The notes: a model not told the origin generated them from the letters alone. Shown: positions 1 to 7,300, numbered from the stretch's first letter. The stretch: DNA of 18,314 nt from CF-96 sp036269455 (GCA_036269455.1 DATARS010000163.1:1-18314); one strand, 5' to 3'. Numbers and translations are program-made.

Positions 1-1202
1 GGCGCGCCGAGGACGGTCTGCAGCGCCTCGAGCGCGATGCCCGCGGACTCGCTCGTGATCCAGCGCTCCCTGCCGAAGAAGCCGAACGACGGTGGCTCGC
101 GGTAGGGGTAGCCGGCGAGCGGCGACGCGGTGAACATCTGCAGCGCGACCCGGGTCATCTCCGCCTCGTTGGCGGCATAGCGCCCATGGATCAGCGCGTC
201 GGCGCGGTGGAAGTCGGCGAGCAGGGTGAGCTGCCGGCTCTCCTTGTAGGCGTTGCTCACCGCGCCGGTGGCGAGGTCGAGGCTGAAGAAGTAGCCGCCC
301 CCGGCGGTGTCGTGGAGGCCGCCGGCGGGGCCTGCGAGGGCGTCGAGCATCTGCTCGGCACGGGCGATGTAGGCGGAGCTGTGGATGAAGGTGCCGGCGT
401 CGAGCAGCGCGGTGATCTCGTCGGCCTGCTCGCCGAGCTTGGCGTGGGTGTCCCAGATCGCCCCCTGGCAGACGATGCGGTTGAAGAGGTGGTGGGCGGT
501 GTCGAAGGTCTGGGCGACCACGGTGTCGACCTCGCGGGCCCCGAGCGCCGACCAGGTCGGATTGCCGAAGCGGGCCCCGGCGTCGACGAGGGCGAGCCCG
601 CTCTCGAGGTCGTGGTCGACCCGGTAGCCGTCGGGGCAGCTGGCCGCCGCCTCGGCGGTCGAGGCGCTCAGCGGGCCGTGGTTCACCCCGGTGGCGGGGT
701 CGATGGCGCTCGCGAGGCGGCCGGCGAAGCTCTGCGCCGCGGTGGTGTAGGCGCCGCCGCCGGCGCCGAGGCTGGTGAGCTGGAGCAGCTGCCAGTACAC
801 CCAGCCCTTGTCGGAGGAGTAGCGGCTGAACTCGGTCTGCACCACCGGGGCGAGGCGGGCGATGCCGGCGTTCTGCGAGGAGTCGCCGGGGTGGCGGCGC
901 TCGTACCACATCATGTTGACCAGGTCGCGGAGGTCGGTGAGGCCGTCGTGGCGGCCCACCGCGGCGTTGGGCTGGTTCACCTGGGAGGGATCGTCGACCG
1001 ACCAGTTGATGTACAGGCCCCCGGTCGATGGATTCCATCCATGCGCAGTGATCTCATCCAGGGTCATCCGCACCACGGAGTCGGCGGTGAACCCCTGCGC
1101 GGGCAGCGGCGAGGCCCAGTGAGCCAGCCCCGCGAGCGCGGCGACGGACACGGCGACGGCCGCGCGGCGACGGTGACACGCTCCGGTCATGACCGGCGAC
1201 AT
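1..1202 (-). CDS. Secreted protein of unknown function, 5' part (runs off left edge)
   Basis: An open frame of 400 codons on the minus strand starts at ATG 1202 and is still open at base 1. The ATG follows a strong ribosome site (GGAAGGGAG, about 6 nt before it). Residues 11-13 are RRR, followed by a hydrophobic stretch to about residue 30 and an LPAQG region, so a Sec-type signal peptide is likely. The mature part is rich in Trp, Tyr and Gly. It has helix-rich repeats and late GG-x3-DTAGGGYFF and WITSESAGIALEAL stretches, reminiscent of (alpha/alpha)6-barrel glycosidase or epimerase-like proteins (GH76/AGE/YyaL type). That fold is a guess from pattern only and I recognise no family with certainty. 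The C-terminus lies outside the window. A second in-frame ATG at 1190 is a possible alternative start. Confidence 0.75.
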   Translation of the reverse strand, partial: MSPVMTGACHRRRAAVAVSVAALAGLAHWASPLPAQGFTADSVVRMTLDEITAHGWNPSTGGLYINWSVDDPSQVNQPNAAVGRHDGLTDLRDLVNMMWYERRHPGDSSQNAGIARLAPVVQTEFSRYSSDKGWVYWQLLQLTSLGAGGGAYTTAAQSFAGRLASAIDPATGVNHGPLSASTAEAAASCPDGYRVDHDLESGLALVDAGARFGNPTWSALGAREVDTVVAQTFDTAHHLFNRIVCQGAIWDTHAKLGEQADEITALLDAGTFIHSSAYIARAEQMLDALAGPAGGLHDTAGGGYFFSLDLATGAVSNAYKESRQLTLLADFHRADALIHGRYAANEAEMTRVALQMFTASPLAGYPYREPPSFGFFGRERWITSESAGIALEALQTVLGA

Positions 1203-1292
1203 GCGGCACTCCCTTCCTTCGGACGCGTACGCCCGCTGGGGGCACGGCCACCGTGGCGGCCGACCGCCTTCCCCCTCCTGATCCACTTCCTC

Positions 1293-1309
1293 GACGGCGC
1301 GCCGCCGTC
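1293..1309 (-). terminator. GC hairpin between the winged-helix gene and the secreted-protein gene
   Basis: A perfect 7-bp stem (GACGGCG/CGCCGTC) with a 3-nt loop lies 46 nt past the stop of the winged-helix gene and about 90 nt before the secreted-protein start. No T-run follows, so it may be a weak or Rho-assisted terminator, or only a GC-rich dyad. Confidence 0.25.
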
Positions 1310-1354
1310 CGGGGCCATGATGCCGTAGATCGGCTCAGCGCGTCGTCCCCGAGT

Positions 1355-1672
1355 TCAGGCTCGCGCCATCACCAGCAGGTGGCGGACCTCGCGCTCACCC
1401 CAGGCGGGGTGGCGGAGCGGGGCGTTGCGGTGCACCTCGTAGACGTTGCGCCGGCCCTCCCGGCGGCGGCTCATGTAGCCCCCGTCGATGAGCTCGCCGA
1501 CGATGCGCTGAGCGGCGCGCTCGGTGATGCCCACGGTCGCTGCGATGTCGCGGACGCGCATGGTCGGCTCGTTGGCGATGCAGAGGAGCACCAGGCCGTG
1601 GTTGCTCAGCAGCGTCCAGGCCGGACGTTCGGTCGGTTGAGGGGCCGAGCCGGGCCCGTTGTCTGACTGCAT
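1355..1672 (-). CDS. Small winged-helix DNA-binding regulator (MarR/ArsR-like)
   Basis: A 105-residue protein. The core from about residue 18 (WTLLSNHGLVLLCIA) to 96 reads as a compact winged helix: an N-terminal helix, an HTH in MRVRDIAATVGITERAAQRI (recognition helix TERAAQRIVGEL), then a basic wing, SRRREGRRNVYEV. The C-terminal RHPAWGE-REVRHLL pattern matches a widespread actinobacterial family of stand-alone winged-helix proteins of about 100 residues. The open frame extends upstream to 1987, but that part is low-complexity shadow opposite a plus-strand gene. ATG 1672 is chosen because a TATACT box lies 10 nt before it and no upstream start makes sense. There is no effector domain, so the signal it senses cannot be told. 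It is divergent from the 71-residue gene at 1764 and may control it. Confidence 0.75.
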   Translation of the reverse strand: MQSDNGPGSAPQPTERPAWTLLSNHGLVLLCIANEPTMRVRDIAATVGITERAAQRIVGELIDGGYMSRRREGRRNVYEVHRNAPLRHPAWGEREVRHLLVMARA

Positions 1673-1682
1673 GTGCGCTTCG

Positions 1683-1688
1683 AGTATA
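1683..1688 (-). promoter_or_regulatory. -10 box (TATACT) of the winged-helix gene
   Basis: TATACT on the minus strand ends 10 nt before ATG 1672. Transcription would start within about 4 nt of the ATG, giving an almost leaderless mRNA. No -35 consensus is seen 16-19 nt upstream. Further into the divergent region, GTCTTC (1726-1731) and GAAGAC (1751-1756) form an inverted repeat that could be an operator. Confidence 0.4.
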
Positions 1689-1763
1689 TCGCCGATGGGT
1701 GGTGCGGCCGGTGGACCGTGCAACGGTCTTCTCACCCGGCCCAAACCGTGGAAGACTGTGAGC

Positions 1764-1979
1764 ATGACGCCACCCGACCGTGATCTCCGCCCCTTCGACC
1801 GCGCCAGGCGGCTGGCGCACCAGCGTCGTACCCCGGTGTTCGTCGCCGGCGGTGAGGTGCTGCTCACCAAGCCCAGGGGCCCGTCGGCGACGGTGTGGCC
1901 CAACGGGACGGTGACCTGGGGGAGCGCCACCATGGCCACCCGTGAGGTCGAGCGCCGGATCAGTCCGCCCGCCGCCTGA
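1764..1979 (+). CDS. Small protein of unknown function (71 aa)
   Basis: The frame opens at 1659, but the first 35 codons lie in the divergent promoter region and look non-coding. ATG 1764 has a GGAAG ribosome site about 8 nt upstream and gives 71 residues. The protein begins MTPPDRDLRPFDRARRLAH, continues with a basic patch (RR), then a beta-rich middle (TPVFVAGGEVLLTKPRGP; TVWPNGTVTWGSA), and ends in a charged tail. I see no membrane segment, signal peptide or cysteine. The function is not recognised. It is divergent from the winged-helix regulator with 91 bp between the starts, an arrangement often seen for a regulator and its target. Confidence 0.5.
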   Translation: MTPPDRDLRPFDRARRLAHQRRTPVFVAGGEVLLTKPRGPSATVWPNGTVTWGSATMATREVERRISPPAA

Positions 1980-2007
1980 TCCGCCACTCACCTCGAGAGG
2001 GGCCGCC

Positions 2008-2022
2008 CCGCCGGATCGGCGG
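2008..2022 (+). terminator. Possible terminator hairpin after the 71-aa gene
   Basis: A perfect 6-bp GC stem (CCGCCG/CGGCGG) with a GAT loop lies 28 nt after the stop at 1979. No T-run follows. It separates the small gene from the membrane-protein gene at 2164. The rest of 1980-2148 holds nothing else I can name except a short dyad, AGCG-TGA-CGCT, at 2132-2142, just upstream of the next -10 box. Confidence 0.3.
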
Positions 2023-2148
2023 TGGCGAGCAATAGACGGGCCCGCCCGATCGTTGTACGAGAGAGGGAGCAGCGGGCTCCGGCGACCCGCATCGCCGCGG
2101 CGATCCTCCCCGGACGGGTTTCGTGTAAGGCAGCGTGACGCTCTTTCG

Positions 2149-2154
2149 TATAGT
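2149..2154 (+). promoter_or_regulatory. -10 box (TATAGT) of the YbhN-like gene
   Basis: TATAGT ends 9 nt before ATG 2164, placing the transcription start within about 3 nt of the codon. No -35 hexamer is recognisable at 16-19 nt. There is no Shine-Dalgarno sequence, which fits a leaderless mRNA. The dyad AGCG-TGA-CGCT (2132-2142) overlaps the spacer region and may bind a regulator. Confidence 0.45.
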
Positions 2155-2163
2155 CCTCATGTC

Positions 2164-3255
2164 ATGAGCGACCCAACGATGGCGATGGCGGGCACCACGG
2201 TCACGTGTCTGAAGCGCAGAACCCGGGTTGCGGCGGCGTTCCGCTCGACCCCGGTGCGGATCCTCGGCACCGCCATCGGCCTCCTCCTCCTCCTCCGCGC
2301 GATCGACGTCCGCACGGCGGTGCTCCACCTCGCCGACGTCACCCCCGGCTGGGTGGCCGCGGGGGTCGCGCTCACCGGTCTCTCCATCCTCCTGGGGATG
2401 GTCTCCTGGGCGGTGCTGCTGCGCGGCTCCGGGCCCTGCCCCGGCTGGCGCACGCTCGGCTCGCTCTACCTCCGCGCGCTGTTCGTCGGCCAGCTGCTGC
2501 CCGCCGGGGTCGGCGGCGACGCGGTGCGGGTCCTCGAGACCGGCCGCCGGGTGGGGAGCGGGCCCGCGCTCGCGGCGGTGGTCGGCGGCCGGCTCGCCGG
2601 CGCCCTCGGCATCGCCCTCTGGGGAGCCGCCGCCGCGCTGCAGCTGCGCGACCGGCTCGGCGACCGCCTGGGGCTGCTCCCCGCCGCGGTGGGGGCGGCG
2701 CTGACCCTGCTGGTCCTCCTCCTCCTGGCTCTGCTGCTCGGCTCCGACGCCCTGGTCCGCCGGTTCGGCGGCGAGGACGGCGCGCTCCGCCGGCTGCTCA
2801 TCGCGCTGCGCCCCTTCACCGGCACCTTCGACGGCTACGCCCACCATCCCCGCTGGCTGCTCGCCTCGCTGAGCAGCGGCGTCGCCAGCTGGGGGATCAA
2901 CCTGCTCGCGCTCACCGCCATGGCGCGGGCGGTGGGGATCAGCACCAACCCCGAGGTCTTCGCCCTGGTGATCCCCATCTCGCTGCTCGGGACGCTCGCC
3001 CCGTTCTCCGTCAACGGGCTGGGGCTGCGCGAGGGCATCCTCGTCGGGCTGCTCGCCCACGACGGCATCAGCACCGCACAGGCGGCCTCGCTCTCGCTGC
3101 TCGTCGACCTCCAGATGCTCCCCTTCGCCTTCGCCGGCGCGGTGATCTGGGTGCTCCGCCGGCGCAGCCGTCCGCGTCGCGCGCCGGAGCCGGAGCTGCA
3201 GACCGGCCCCGCGATCCCCGTCGGCGTCGTCGCCGTGGTGCCCGTGCGTCCCTGA
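2164..3255 (+). CDS. YbhN/UPF0104-type multi-pass membrane protein (LPG synthase TM family)
   Basis: A 363-residue integral membrane protein. Hydrophobic helices begin with VRILGTAIGLLLLL and continue to the last (PFAFAGAVIWVL), about seven or eight in all. Family marks of the lysylphosphatidylglycerol-synthase transmembrane/UPF0104 group are present: LYLRALFVGQLLPAGVGGDAVRV in the first half (P-x-GxGGDxxR) and FSVNGLGLREGILVGLLA late (nGlGxRE). These proteins are flippase-like and often act on polyprenyl-linked or aminoacylated lipids; the substrate here is unknown. The frame is open from 1942, but the first 74 codons are non-coding in character. ATG 2164 follows the TATAGT box directly. The C-terminus ends in an Arg-rich cytoplasmic tail. 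It is 38 nt upstream of gnd and probably co-transcribed. Confidence 0.85.
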   Translation: MSDPTMAMAGTTVTCLKRRTRVAAAFRSTPVRILGTAIGLLLLLRAIDVRTAVLHLADVTPGWVAAGVALTGLSILLGMVSWAVLLRGSGPCPGWRTLGSLYLRALFVGQLLPAGVGGDAVRVLETGRRVGSGPALAAVVGGRLAGALGIALWGAAAALQLRDRLGDRLGLLPAAVGAALTLLVLLLLALLLGSDALVRRFGGEDGALRRLLIALRPFTGTFDGYAHHPRWLLASLSSGVASWGINLLALTAMARAVGISTNPEVFALVIPISLLGTLAPFSVNGLGLREGILVGLLAHDGISTAQAASLSLLVDLQMLPFAFAGAVIWVLRRRSRPRRAPEPELQTGPAIPVGVVAVVPVRP

Positions 3256-3293
3256 CGCGACAGCCCCGGCGACCGCTGTGCGAAGCTGGCGCG

Positions 3294-4736
3294 ATGACCG
3301 CAGCAAGCCGCTTCGGAGTGGTCGGGATGGCCGTCATGGGCCAGAACCTGGCCCGCAACCTCGCCCACCACGACGTCCCGGTGGCGGTGTTCAACCGCAC
3401 CGCCGCGCGCACTCGTGAGTTCATCGACGCCCACGGCGGCGACGGTCCGCTGACCGCGACCTACTCGCCCGAGGAGCTGGTCGCGGCGATCGAGCGGCCC
3501 CGCCCGATCCTGCTGATGGTCAAGGCGGGCGACCCGGTCGACGCCGCCATCGCCGAGCTCCTCCCCCACCTCGACGCCGGCGACATCCTCATCGACGGCG
3601 GCAACTCGCTCTTCACCGACACCCGCCGGCGCTCCGCCGAGATCGAGGCGCAGGGGCTCCGCTACATCGGCACCGGCGTCTCCGGCGGCGAGACCGGTGC
3701 GCTCGAGGGCCCGAGCATCATGCCCGGCGGATCCGCGGAGGCCTACGCCGAGGTCGAGCCGGTGCTCACCAGCATCGCCGCCCAGGTCGACGGCGTCCCC
3801 TGCTGCACCCACATCGGCACCGACGGCGCCGGCCACTACGTGAAGATGGTGCACAACGGCATCGAGTACTCGGACATGCAGCTCATCGCCGAGGCCTACG
3901 ACCTGCTCCACCATGGGCTGCGGCTGAGCGAGGGCGACCTGTCCCGGATCTTCGCCACCTGGGACCAGGGCGAGCTCGAGTCCTACCTGATCAACATCAC
4001 CGCCCGGGTGCTCGCCAAGACCGACGACACCGGCGGGGCGCTGGTCAACTCCATCGTCGACCAGGCCGAGCAGAAGGGCACCGGCCGCTGGACCAGCCAG
4101 AACGCGCTCGAGCTCGGCGTGCCGCTCACCTCGATCACCGAGGCGGTGTTCGCGCGGATGCTCTCGGCGCGCCGCGACGAGCGCCGGGAGGCGGCCGAGC
4201 TGCTCGCCGGCCCGCACGATCGCTACCTCGGCGACGGCGCCGACCACCGCCTCGTCGACGACGTCCGCGACGCCCTCTACGCGTCCAAGATCGTCAGCTA
4301 CGCGCAGGGATTCGACCAGATGGTCGCCGCCGCCGAGACCTACGGCTGGGACCTCCACCTCGGCCGCATCGCCACCATCTGGCGCGGCGGCTGCATCATC
4401 CGGGCGCGCTTCCTCGACCGCATCCGCGAGGCCTACGAGGACCATCCGACACTGCGCAGCCTGATGCTCGCCCCCTTCTTCCGCGACGCCCTCGCCGACC
4501 GGCAGGACGCCTGGCGGCGGGTGGTGTGCGACGCCGTCGAGCTCGGCGTCCCCGTCCCCGCCTTCTCCTCCTCGCTCGCCTACTACGACGGGTTGCGGCG
4601 AGCCCGCGGGCCGGCCAACCTCATCCAGGGGCTGCGCGACCTCTTCGGCGCCCACACCTACCGCCGCACCGATCGCGAGTGGACCTTCCACACCCGCTGG
4701 GACCAGGACGGCACCGAGGTGCGGATCGACGGCTGA
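3294..4736 (+). CDS. gnd: 6-phosphogluconate dehydrogenase, decarboxylating
   Basis: A 480-residue protein of full family length. It oxidises and decarboxylates 6-phosphogluconate to ribulose 5-phosphate with NAD(P)+ in the oxidative pentose phosphate pathway. The N-terminal Rossmann motif is FGVVGMAVMGQNLARN (residues 7-22). IDGGNS and the substrate loop VSGGETGALEGPSIMPGG follow; the usual GGEEGA reads GGETGA here. The catalytic Lys/Asn lie in HYVKMVHNGIEYSDMQLI. KGTGRWTSQNALELGVP, IWRGGCIIRA and the C-terminal NLIQGLRDLFGAHTY (which donates Arg and His to the partner subunit) are all intact. ATG 3294 gives an N-terminus of normal length. A longer open frame from 2205 is a false fusion through the preceding gene. 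No clear ribosome site is seen, so expression may be coupled to the upstream membrane-protein gene. Confidence 0.95.
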   Translation: MTAASRFGVVGMAVMGQNLARNLAHHDVPVAVFNRTAARTREFIDAHGGDGPLTATYSPEELVAAIERPRPILLMVKAGDPVDAAIAELLPHLDAGDILIDGGNSLFTDTRRRSAEIEAQGLRYIGTGVSGGETGALEGPSIMPGGSAEAYAEVEPVLTSIAAQVDGVPCCTHIGTDGAGHYVKMVHNGIEYSDMQLIAEAYDLLHHGLRLSEGDLSRIFATWDQGELESYLINITARVLAKTDDTGGALVNSIVDQAEQKGTGRWTSQNALELGVPLTSITEAVFARMLSARRDERREAAELLAGPHDRYLGDGADHRLVDDVRDALYASKIVSYAQGFDQMVAAAETYGWDLHLGRIATIWRGGCIIRARFLDRIREAYEDHPTLRSLMLAPFFRDALADRQDAWRRVVCDAVELGVPVPAFSSSLAYYDGLRRARGPANLIQGLRDLFGAHTYRRTDREWTFHTRWDQDGTEVRIDG

Positions 4737-4866
4737 GCTCGCACCGCCGCGCACGCGGGACCGGCGCCCCGGGCCCGAGCAGGCGGTCGACCGCGCCCGG
4801 CTCGTCGAGCAGGCGCAGGGGCTGCAGCTGCGCCTGATCCGCTTCCTCTACTGCGACTGCGACGGG
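4737..4866 (+). other. Open GS-frame leader with no canonical start codon
   Basis: Between the gnd stop and GTG 4867 there is no ATG, GTG or TTG in any forward frame. Yet the GS frame is open back to a stop at 4462-4464, and its last part codes for a plausible family N-terminus (VDRARLVEQAQ, then LIRFLYCDCDGVIRGK). In-frame CTG codons lie at 4822, 4828 and 4834; AGGGG at 4817-4821 is suitably spaced for CTG 4828. A hairpin (CCGCG-CA-CGCGG, 4747-4758) sits at the upstream end. Confidence 0.5.
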
Positions 4867-6114
4867 GTGATCCGGGGCAAGGCCACCGGCACCTCCCAGC
4901 TCGCCGAGCGCCTCGAGGGCGGGATCGGCCTGACCGTGGCGATGCAGGCGTTCACCATGCTCGACCGGCTCGCCACGGTCGAGGGCATGGGGCCCGTGGG
5001 CGAGATCCGGCTCGTCGCCGATCCGGCGACCTTCGTCGTCGCCCCCTACGCCCCCCACACGGGGGTGGTGCTCGTCGACATGCTCACCACCGGCGGCGAC
5101 CCCTACGACGCCGACCCCCGCGGCTTCCTGCGCCGCATGGTCGAGCGCGCCGCCGGCCTCGACCTCGCCGTGGTCGCCGCCTTCGAGCCGGAGTGGTCGC
5201 TGGCCCGGGAGGAGGACGGCGAGCTGGTGCCCTTCGACCGCAGCCTCTGCTTCGACTCCCGCGGCATGGACGCCGCCGCCGAGGTGATCGACGAGGTGGT
5301 GGCGGCGCTCGAGGACCAGGGGATGCCGGTCGAGCAGTACTACCCCGAGCTCGGCCACGGCCAGCAGGAGCTCTCGATCCGCCACGCCCCGGCGCTCCAG
5401 GCCGCCGACCAGCACCTCCTCTACCGGGAGACGGTCCGCGGGGTCGCCCGCCACCACGGCCTCCACGCCAGCTTCGCCCCCAAGCCCTGGCCCGACCAGC
5501 CCGGCAACGGCTGCCACCTCCACCTCTCCGCCGTCGACGCGGCCGGCGGGCGCCAGCGCTTCCACGACCCCGACGCCGGCGACGGGCTGAGCGCGACCGG
5601 ACGCAGCTTCGCCGCCGGCGTGCTCTTCCACCTCCCCGCGCTGGTGGCGCTCACCTGCGCCTCGGTGAACTCCTACCGCCGGCTGGTGCCGCGCTCCTGG
5701 GCGTCGGCGTACCGGGTCTGGGGGCACGACAACCGCGAGGCGGCGCTGCGGGTCGCGTCACCCTACTGGGGGCGCGAGGCGGCCACCGTCAACCTCGAGC
5801 TCAAGCCGTCGGACGCCAGCGCCAACCCCCACCTGGCCCTCGGCGCGGTGATCGCCGCGGGCCTCGACGGCGTCGAGCGCGGCCTCGAGCTGCCCCCTGC
5901 GGTCGAGGCCGACCCCGACACCGTCGCCGGCTGCGAGCGGCTGCCCACCAGCCTCGGCGAGGCGCTCGACCGCCTCGAGCGCGACCCGGTGCTCCTCGAC
6001 GCCCTCGGCCGCCGCCTCGCCGGCTGCTACCTCGCCGTCAAGCGCGACGACATCGCCGCGTTCGCCGCCGGCGACGACCTCTTCGAGTTCACCCAGCACC
6101 GCCTGCGTCACTAG
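4867..6114 (+). CDS. Glutamine-synthetase-family ligase (FluG/NodGS-like GS half)
   Basis: At least 415 residues from the first canonical start (GTG 4867). The true N-terminus is probably 20-35 residues longer, because RFLYCDCDG just upstream is the first strand of the GS beta-grasp domain. GS motifs are clear: IGLTVAMQAF, MGPVGEIRLV, metal ligands in AFEPEW (about 105-110), GHGQQE (163-168), ATP/Glu site FAPKPW...GNGCHLHLS (203-221), NSYRRLVP, and LELKPSDASANPHLALG near the end, where the usual Arg of the -R-x-PD motif is Lys. It should form a gamma-glutamyl amide or amine bond using ATP. The adenylylation region typical of GlnA is not evident, and the subfamily resembles GS-like enzymes with non-ammonia substrates. 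It sits near an amidohydrolase matching the other half of FluG. The substrate is unknown. Confidence 0.85.
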   Translation: MIRGKATGTSQLAERLEGGIGLTVAMQAFTMLDRLATVEGMGPVGEIRLVADPATFVVAPYAPHTGVVLVDMLTTGGDPYDADPRGFLRRMVERAAGLDLAVVAAFEPEWSLAREEDGELVPFDRSLCFDSRGMDAAAEVIDEVVAALEDQGMPVEQYYPELGHGQQELSIRHAPALQAADQHLLYRETVRGVARHHGLHASFAPKPWPDQPGNGCHLHLSAVDAAGGRQRFHDPDAGDGLSATGRSFAAGVLFHLPALVALTCASVNSYRRLVPRSWASAYRVWGHDNREAALRVASPYWGREAATVNLELKPSDASANPHLALGAVIAAGLDGVERGLELPPAVEADPDTVAGCERLPTSLGEALDRLERDPVLLDALGRRLAGCYLAVKRDDIAAFAAGDDLFEFTQHRLRH

Positions 6115-6116
6115 CC

Positions 6117-6129
6117 ACCTGCGGCAGGT
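6117..6129 (+). terminator. Short dyad after the GS gene
   Basis: ACCTG-CGG-CAGGT is a 5-bp stem (6 bp as a DNA dyad) starting 2 nt after the GS stop. No T-run follows. It is a weak terminator candidate ahead of the TTGAC promoter-like sequence. Confidence 0.2.
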
Positions 6130-6165
6130 TCGTCCCACTCCCGTCCGGAACTCCGGCGTCGCACC

Positions 6166-6204
6166 TTGACGAATCTTGACTTAACGGTCGGACGGCCTCA
6201 CCAT
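6166..6204 (+). promoter_or_regulatory. Possible promoter of the prenyl-synthase-like gene
   Basis: CTTGAC occurs twice exactly 10 bp apart (6165 and 6175). The second gives TTGACT (6176-6181) as a -35, with a poor -10 (CACCAT, 6199-6204) after 17 nt. A transcript starting near 6211 would include the GGAG site at 6228. The TTG at 6166 could be read as a start codon, but I consider it part of this promoter. Confidence 0.3.
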
Positions 6205-6240
6205 GACCGCGCACACCGGTTCGGTCTGGAGCACCCGCAG

Positions 6241-7272
6241 ATGATGCGCGCGGACGACGCCGTGGAGGTGCGGGGGAAGCGTGAGCGCCGGGAACGACTG
6301 ACCGTCCTGCCGCCGCGTGCCGGTCTGCGCTCGGTGGTCGACGACGGTCTGAGAGCCGTTCTCAGGGAGATCCACCAGGCGCAGCGGGCGCTCTGCGGGC
6401 AGGCGCTGGGCATCGTCGACGCGCAGGGCGTCCGCGTCGAGGGTGGCGGCGAGCGGCTGCGCCCCATGCTCTGCCTTCGGGTGTGCCAGGCCCTCGGTGG
6501 CGAGACCGACCGGGCCCTGCTCGCGGCGCTGGCGCTCGAGTGCATCCACACCTTCTCGTTGGTGCACGACGACATCGCCGACGGCGAGCGCGAGCGTCCG
6601 GAGGGGCCGGCGCTGTGGACGCGCGCCGGGGTCGGGGCGGCGCTGGCCGCCGGCAACGCCCTGCTCGTCCAGGGGATGGGGCTGGCCTGGCGCGCCGGCC
6701 CCCGGGAGGCGGTGCTGATCCAGGGCGCTGCGGCGACCACCGTCGCCGGGCAGCACCTCGAGCTCAGCGCCGAGTGGGCGGCGGGGTCGAGCGTCGCCGA
6801 CTGGGAGCGGCTGGCGCTGCACCGCACCGCGGCGCTCTTCGCCGCCGCCGGGGCCGCGGGCGCGGCGGCCGCGGGCGCCGGCGACGCCGCCGTCGAGATC
6901 TGGTGGCACCTCGGCGAGCGGCTCGGACTCGCCTTCCAGGCTCGCGAGGACATCCTCGGCGTCTGGGGCGACCCCGCCGCCGGGGGCCGGGGGGCCGACG
7001 CCGAGCAGGCGCGGCGGCTGTCGATCCTCCCGGTGGTCGCCGCGCTGGAGCGGGGCGGAGCCCGGGTCGCGGCGGCGGTCGACGACCCCGGCGTCAGCCC
7101 GGCGCAGCTGCTCCGCGTCTTCGAGGACGCCGGGGCGCGGCAGCGGGCCGCCGAGGTCGAGGGCATGCACCGCGACGCGGTCCGCGACCTCATCGCCCAG
7201 CAGGTCCCCCAGACCCCCGCCGGCGACGCCCTGCGTGCCCTGGTCAGCAGCCTCTGGGGACGCCGGCGCTGA
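6241..7272 (+). CDS. Polyprenyl-diphosphate-synthase-like protein with altered active site
   Basis: 343 residues, all-helical isoprenyl synthase fold. The first Asp-rich motif is kept (LVHDDIADG, D110/D111/D114), as are FQ of the second (FQAREDILGVWGDP, 232-244) and T196. Many other substrate residues differ from the family: GGKRLRP is GGERLRP (K to E71); the RRHRPT/RRGxPT segment after motif one is RPEGPA; GQxxD is GQHLE; KT is RT (195); the second motif starts with E236 instead of D; and the Lys of the usual TGK plus the later K-x-LP lysine are gone. These normally bind IPP or the allylic diphosphate, so ordinary chain elongation is doubtful. ATG 6241 has GGAG nine nt upstream and is preferred over TTG 6166. 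It lies between the GS and amidohydrolase genes. Confidence 0.75.
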   Translation: MMRADDAVEVRGKRERRERLTVLPPRAGLRSVVDDGLRAVLREIHQAQRALCGQALGIVDAQGVRVEGGGERLRPMLCLRVCQALGGETDRALLAALALECIHTFSLVHDDIADGERERPEGPALWTRAGVGAALAAGNALLVQGMGLAWRAGPREAVLIQGAAATTVAGQHLELSAEWAAGSSVADWERLALHRTAALFAAAGAAGAAAAGAGDAAVEIWWHLGERLGLAFQAREDILGVWGDPAAGGRGADAEQARRLSILPVVAALERGGARVAAAVDDPGVSPAQLLRVFEDAGARQRAAEVEGMHRDAVRDLIAQQVPQTPAGDALRALVSSLWGRRR

Positions 7273-7300
7273 CCCTGGGGAGGCCCTCGTACCCGGCCCC

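Noticed and set aside
186..1328. 380-residue plus-strand frame opposite the secreted-protein gene
   Set aside because: Gly/Val/Glu-rich shadow; the minus strand has a signal peptide, ribosome site and normal amino-acid use.
1673..1987. N-terminal extension of the winged-helix frame to 1987
   Set aside because: Lies over the divergent promoter and the 71-residue gene; Arg/Pro-rich composition and no ribosome site.
1960..3306. 448-residue minus-strand frame under the membrane-protein gene
   Set aside because: Shadow with long runs of Glu, Gln, Arg and Gly; the plus strand encodes clear UPF0104 motifs.
2205..4736. Apparent 843-residue fusion ending in 6-phosphogluconate dehydrogenase
   Set aside because: The first 360 codons are an Arg/Pro out-of-frame reading of the membrane-protein gene; Gnd has its own start and normal length.
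2835..4754. 639-residue minus-strand frame opposite gnd
   Set aside because: GC-rich antisense shadow without family motifs.
6147..6174. GGAAC ... as an ECF sigma factor promoter
   Set aside because: No matching -10 (CGTC/CGTT type) at the right distance; likely chance.
6166..6240. TTG 6166 as start of the prenyl-synthase-like gene
   Set aside because: It forms part of a TTGAC promoter-like repeat, the added 25 residues look non-coding, and ATG 6241 has a proper ribosome site.
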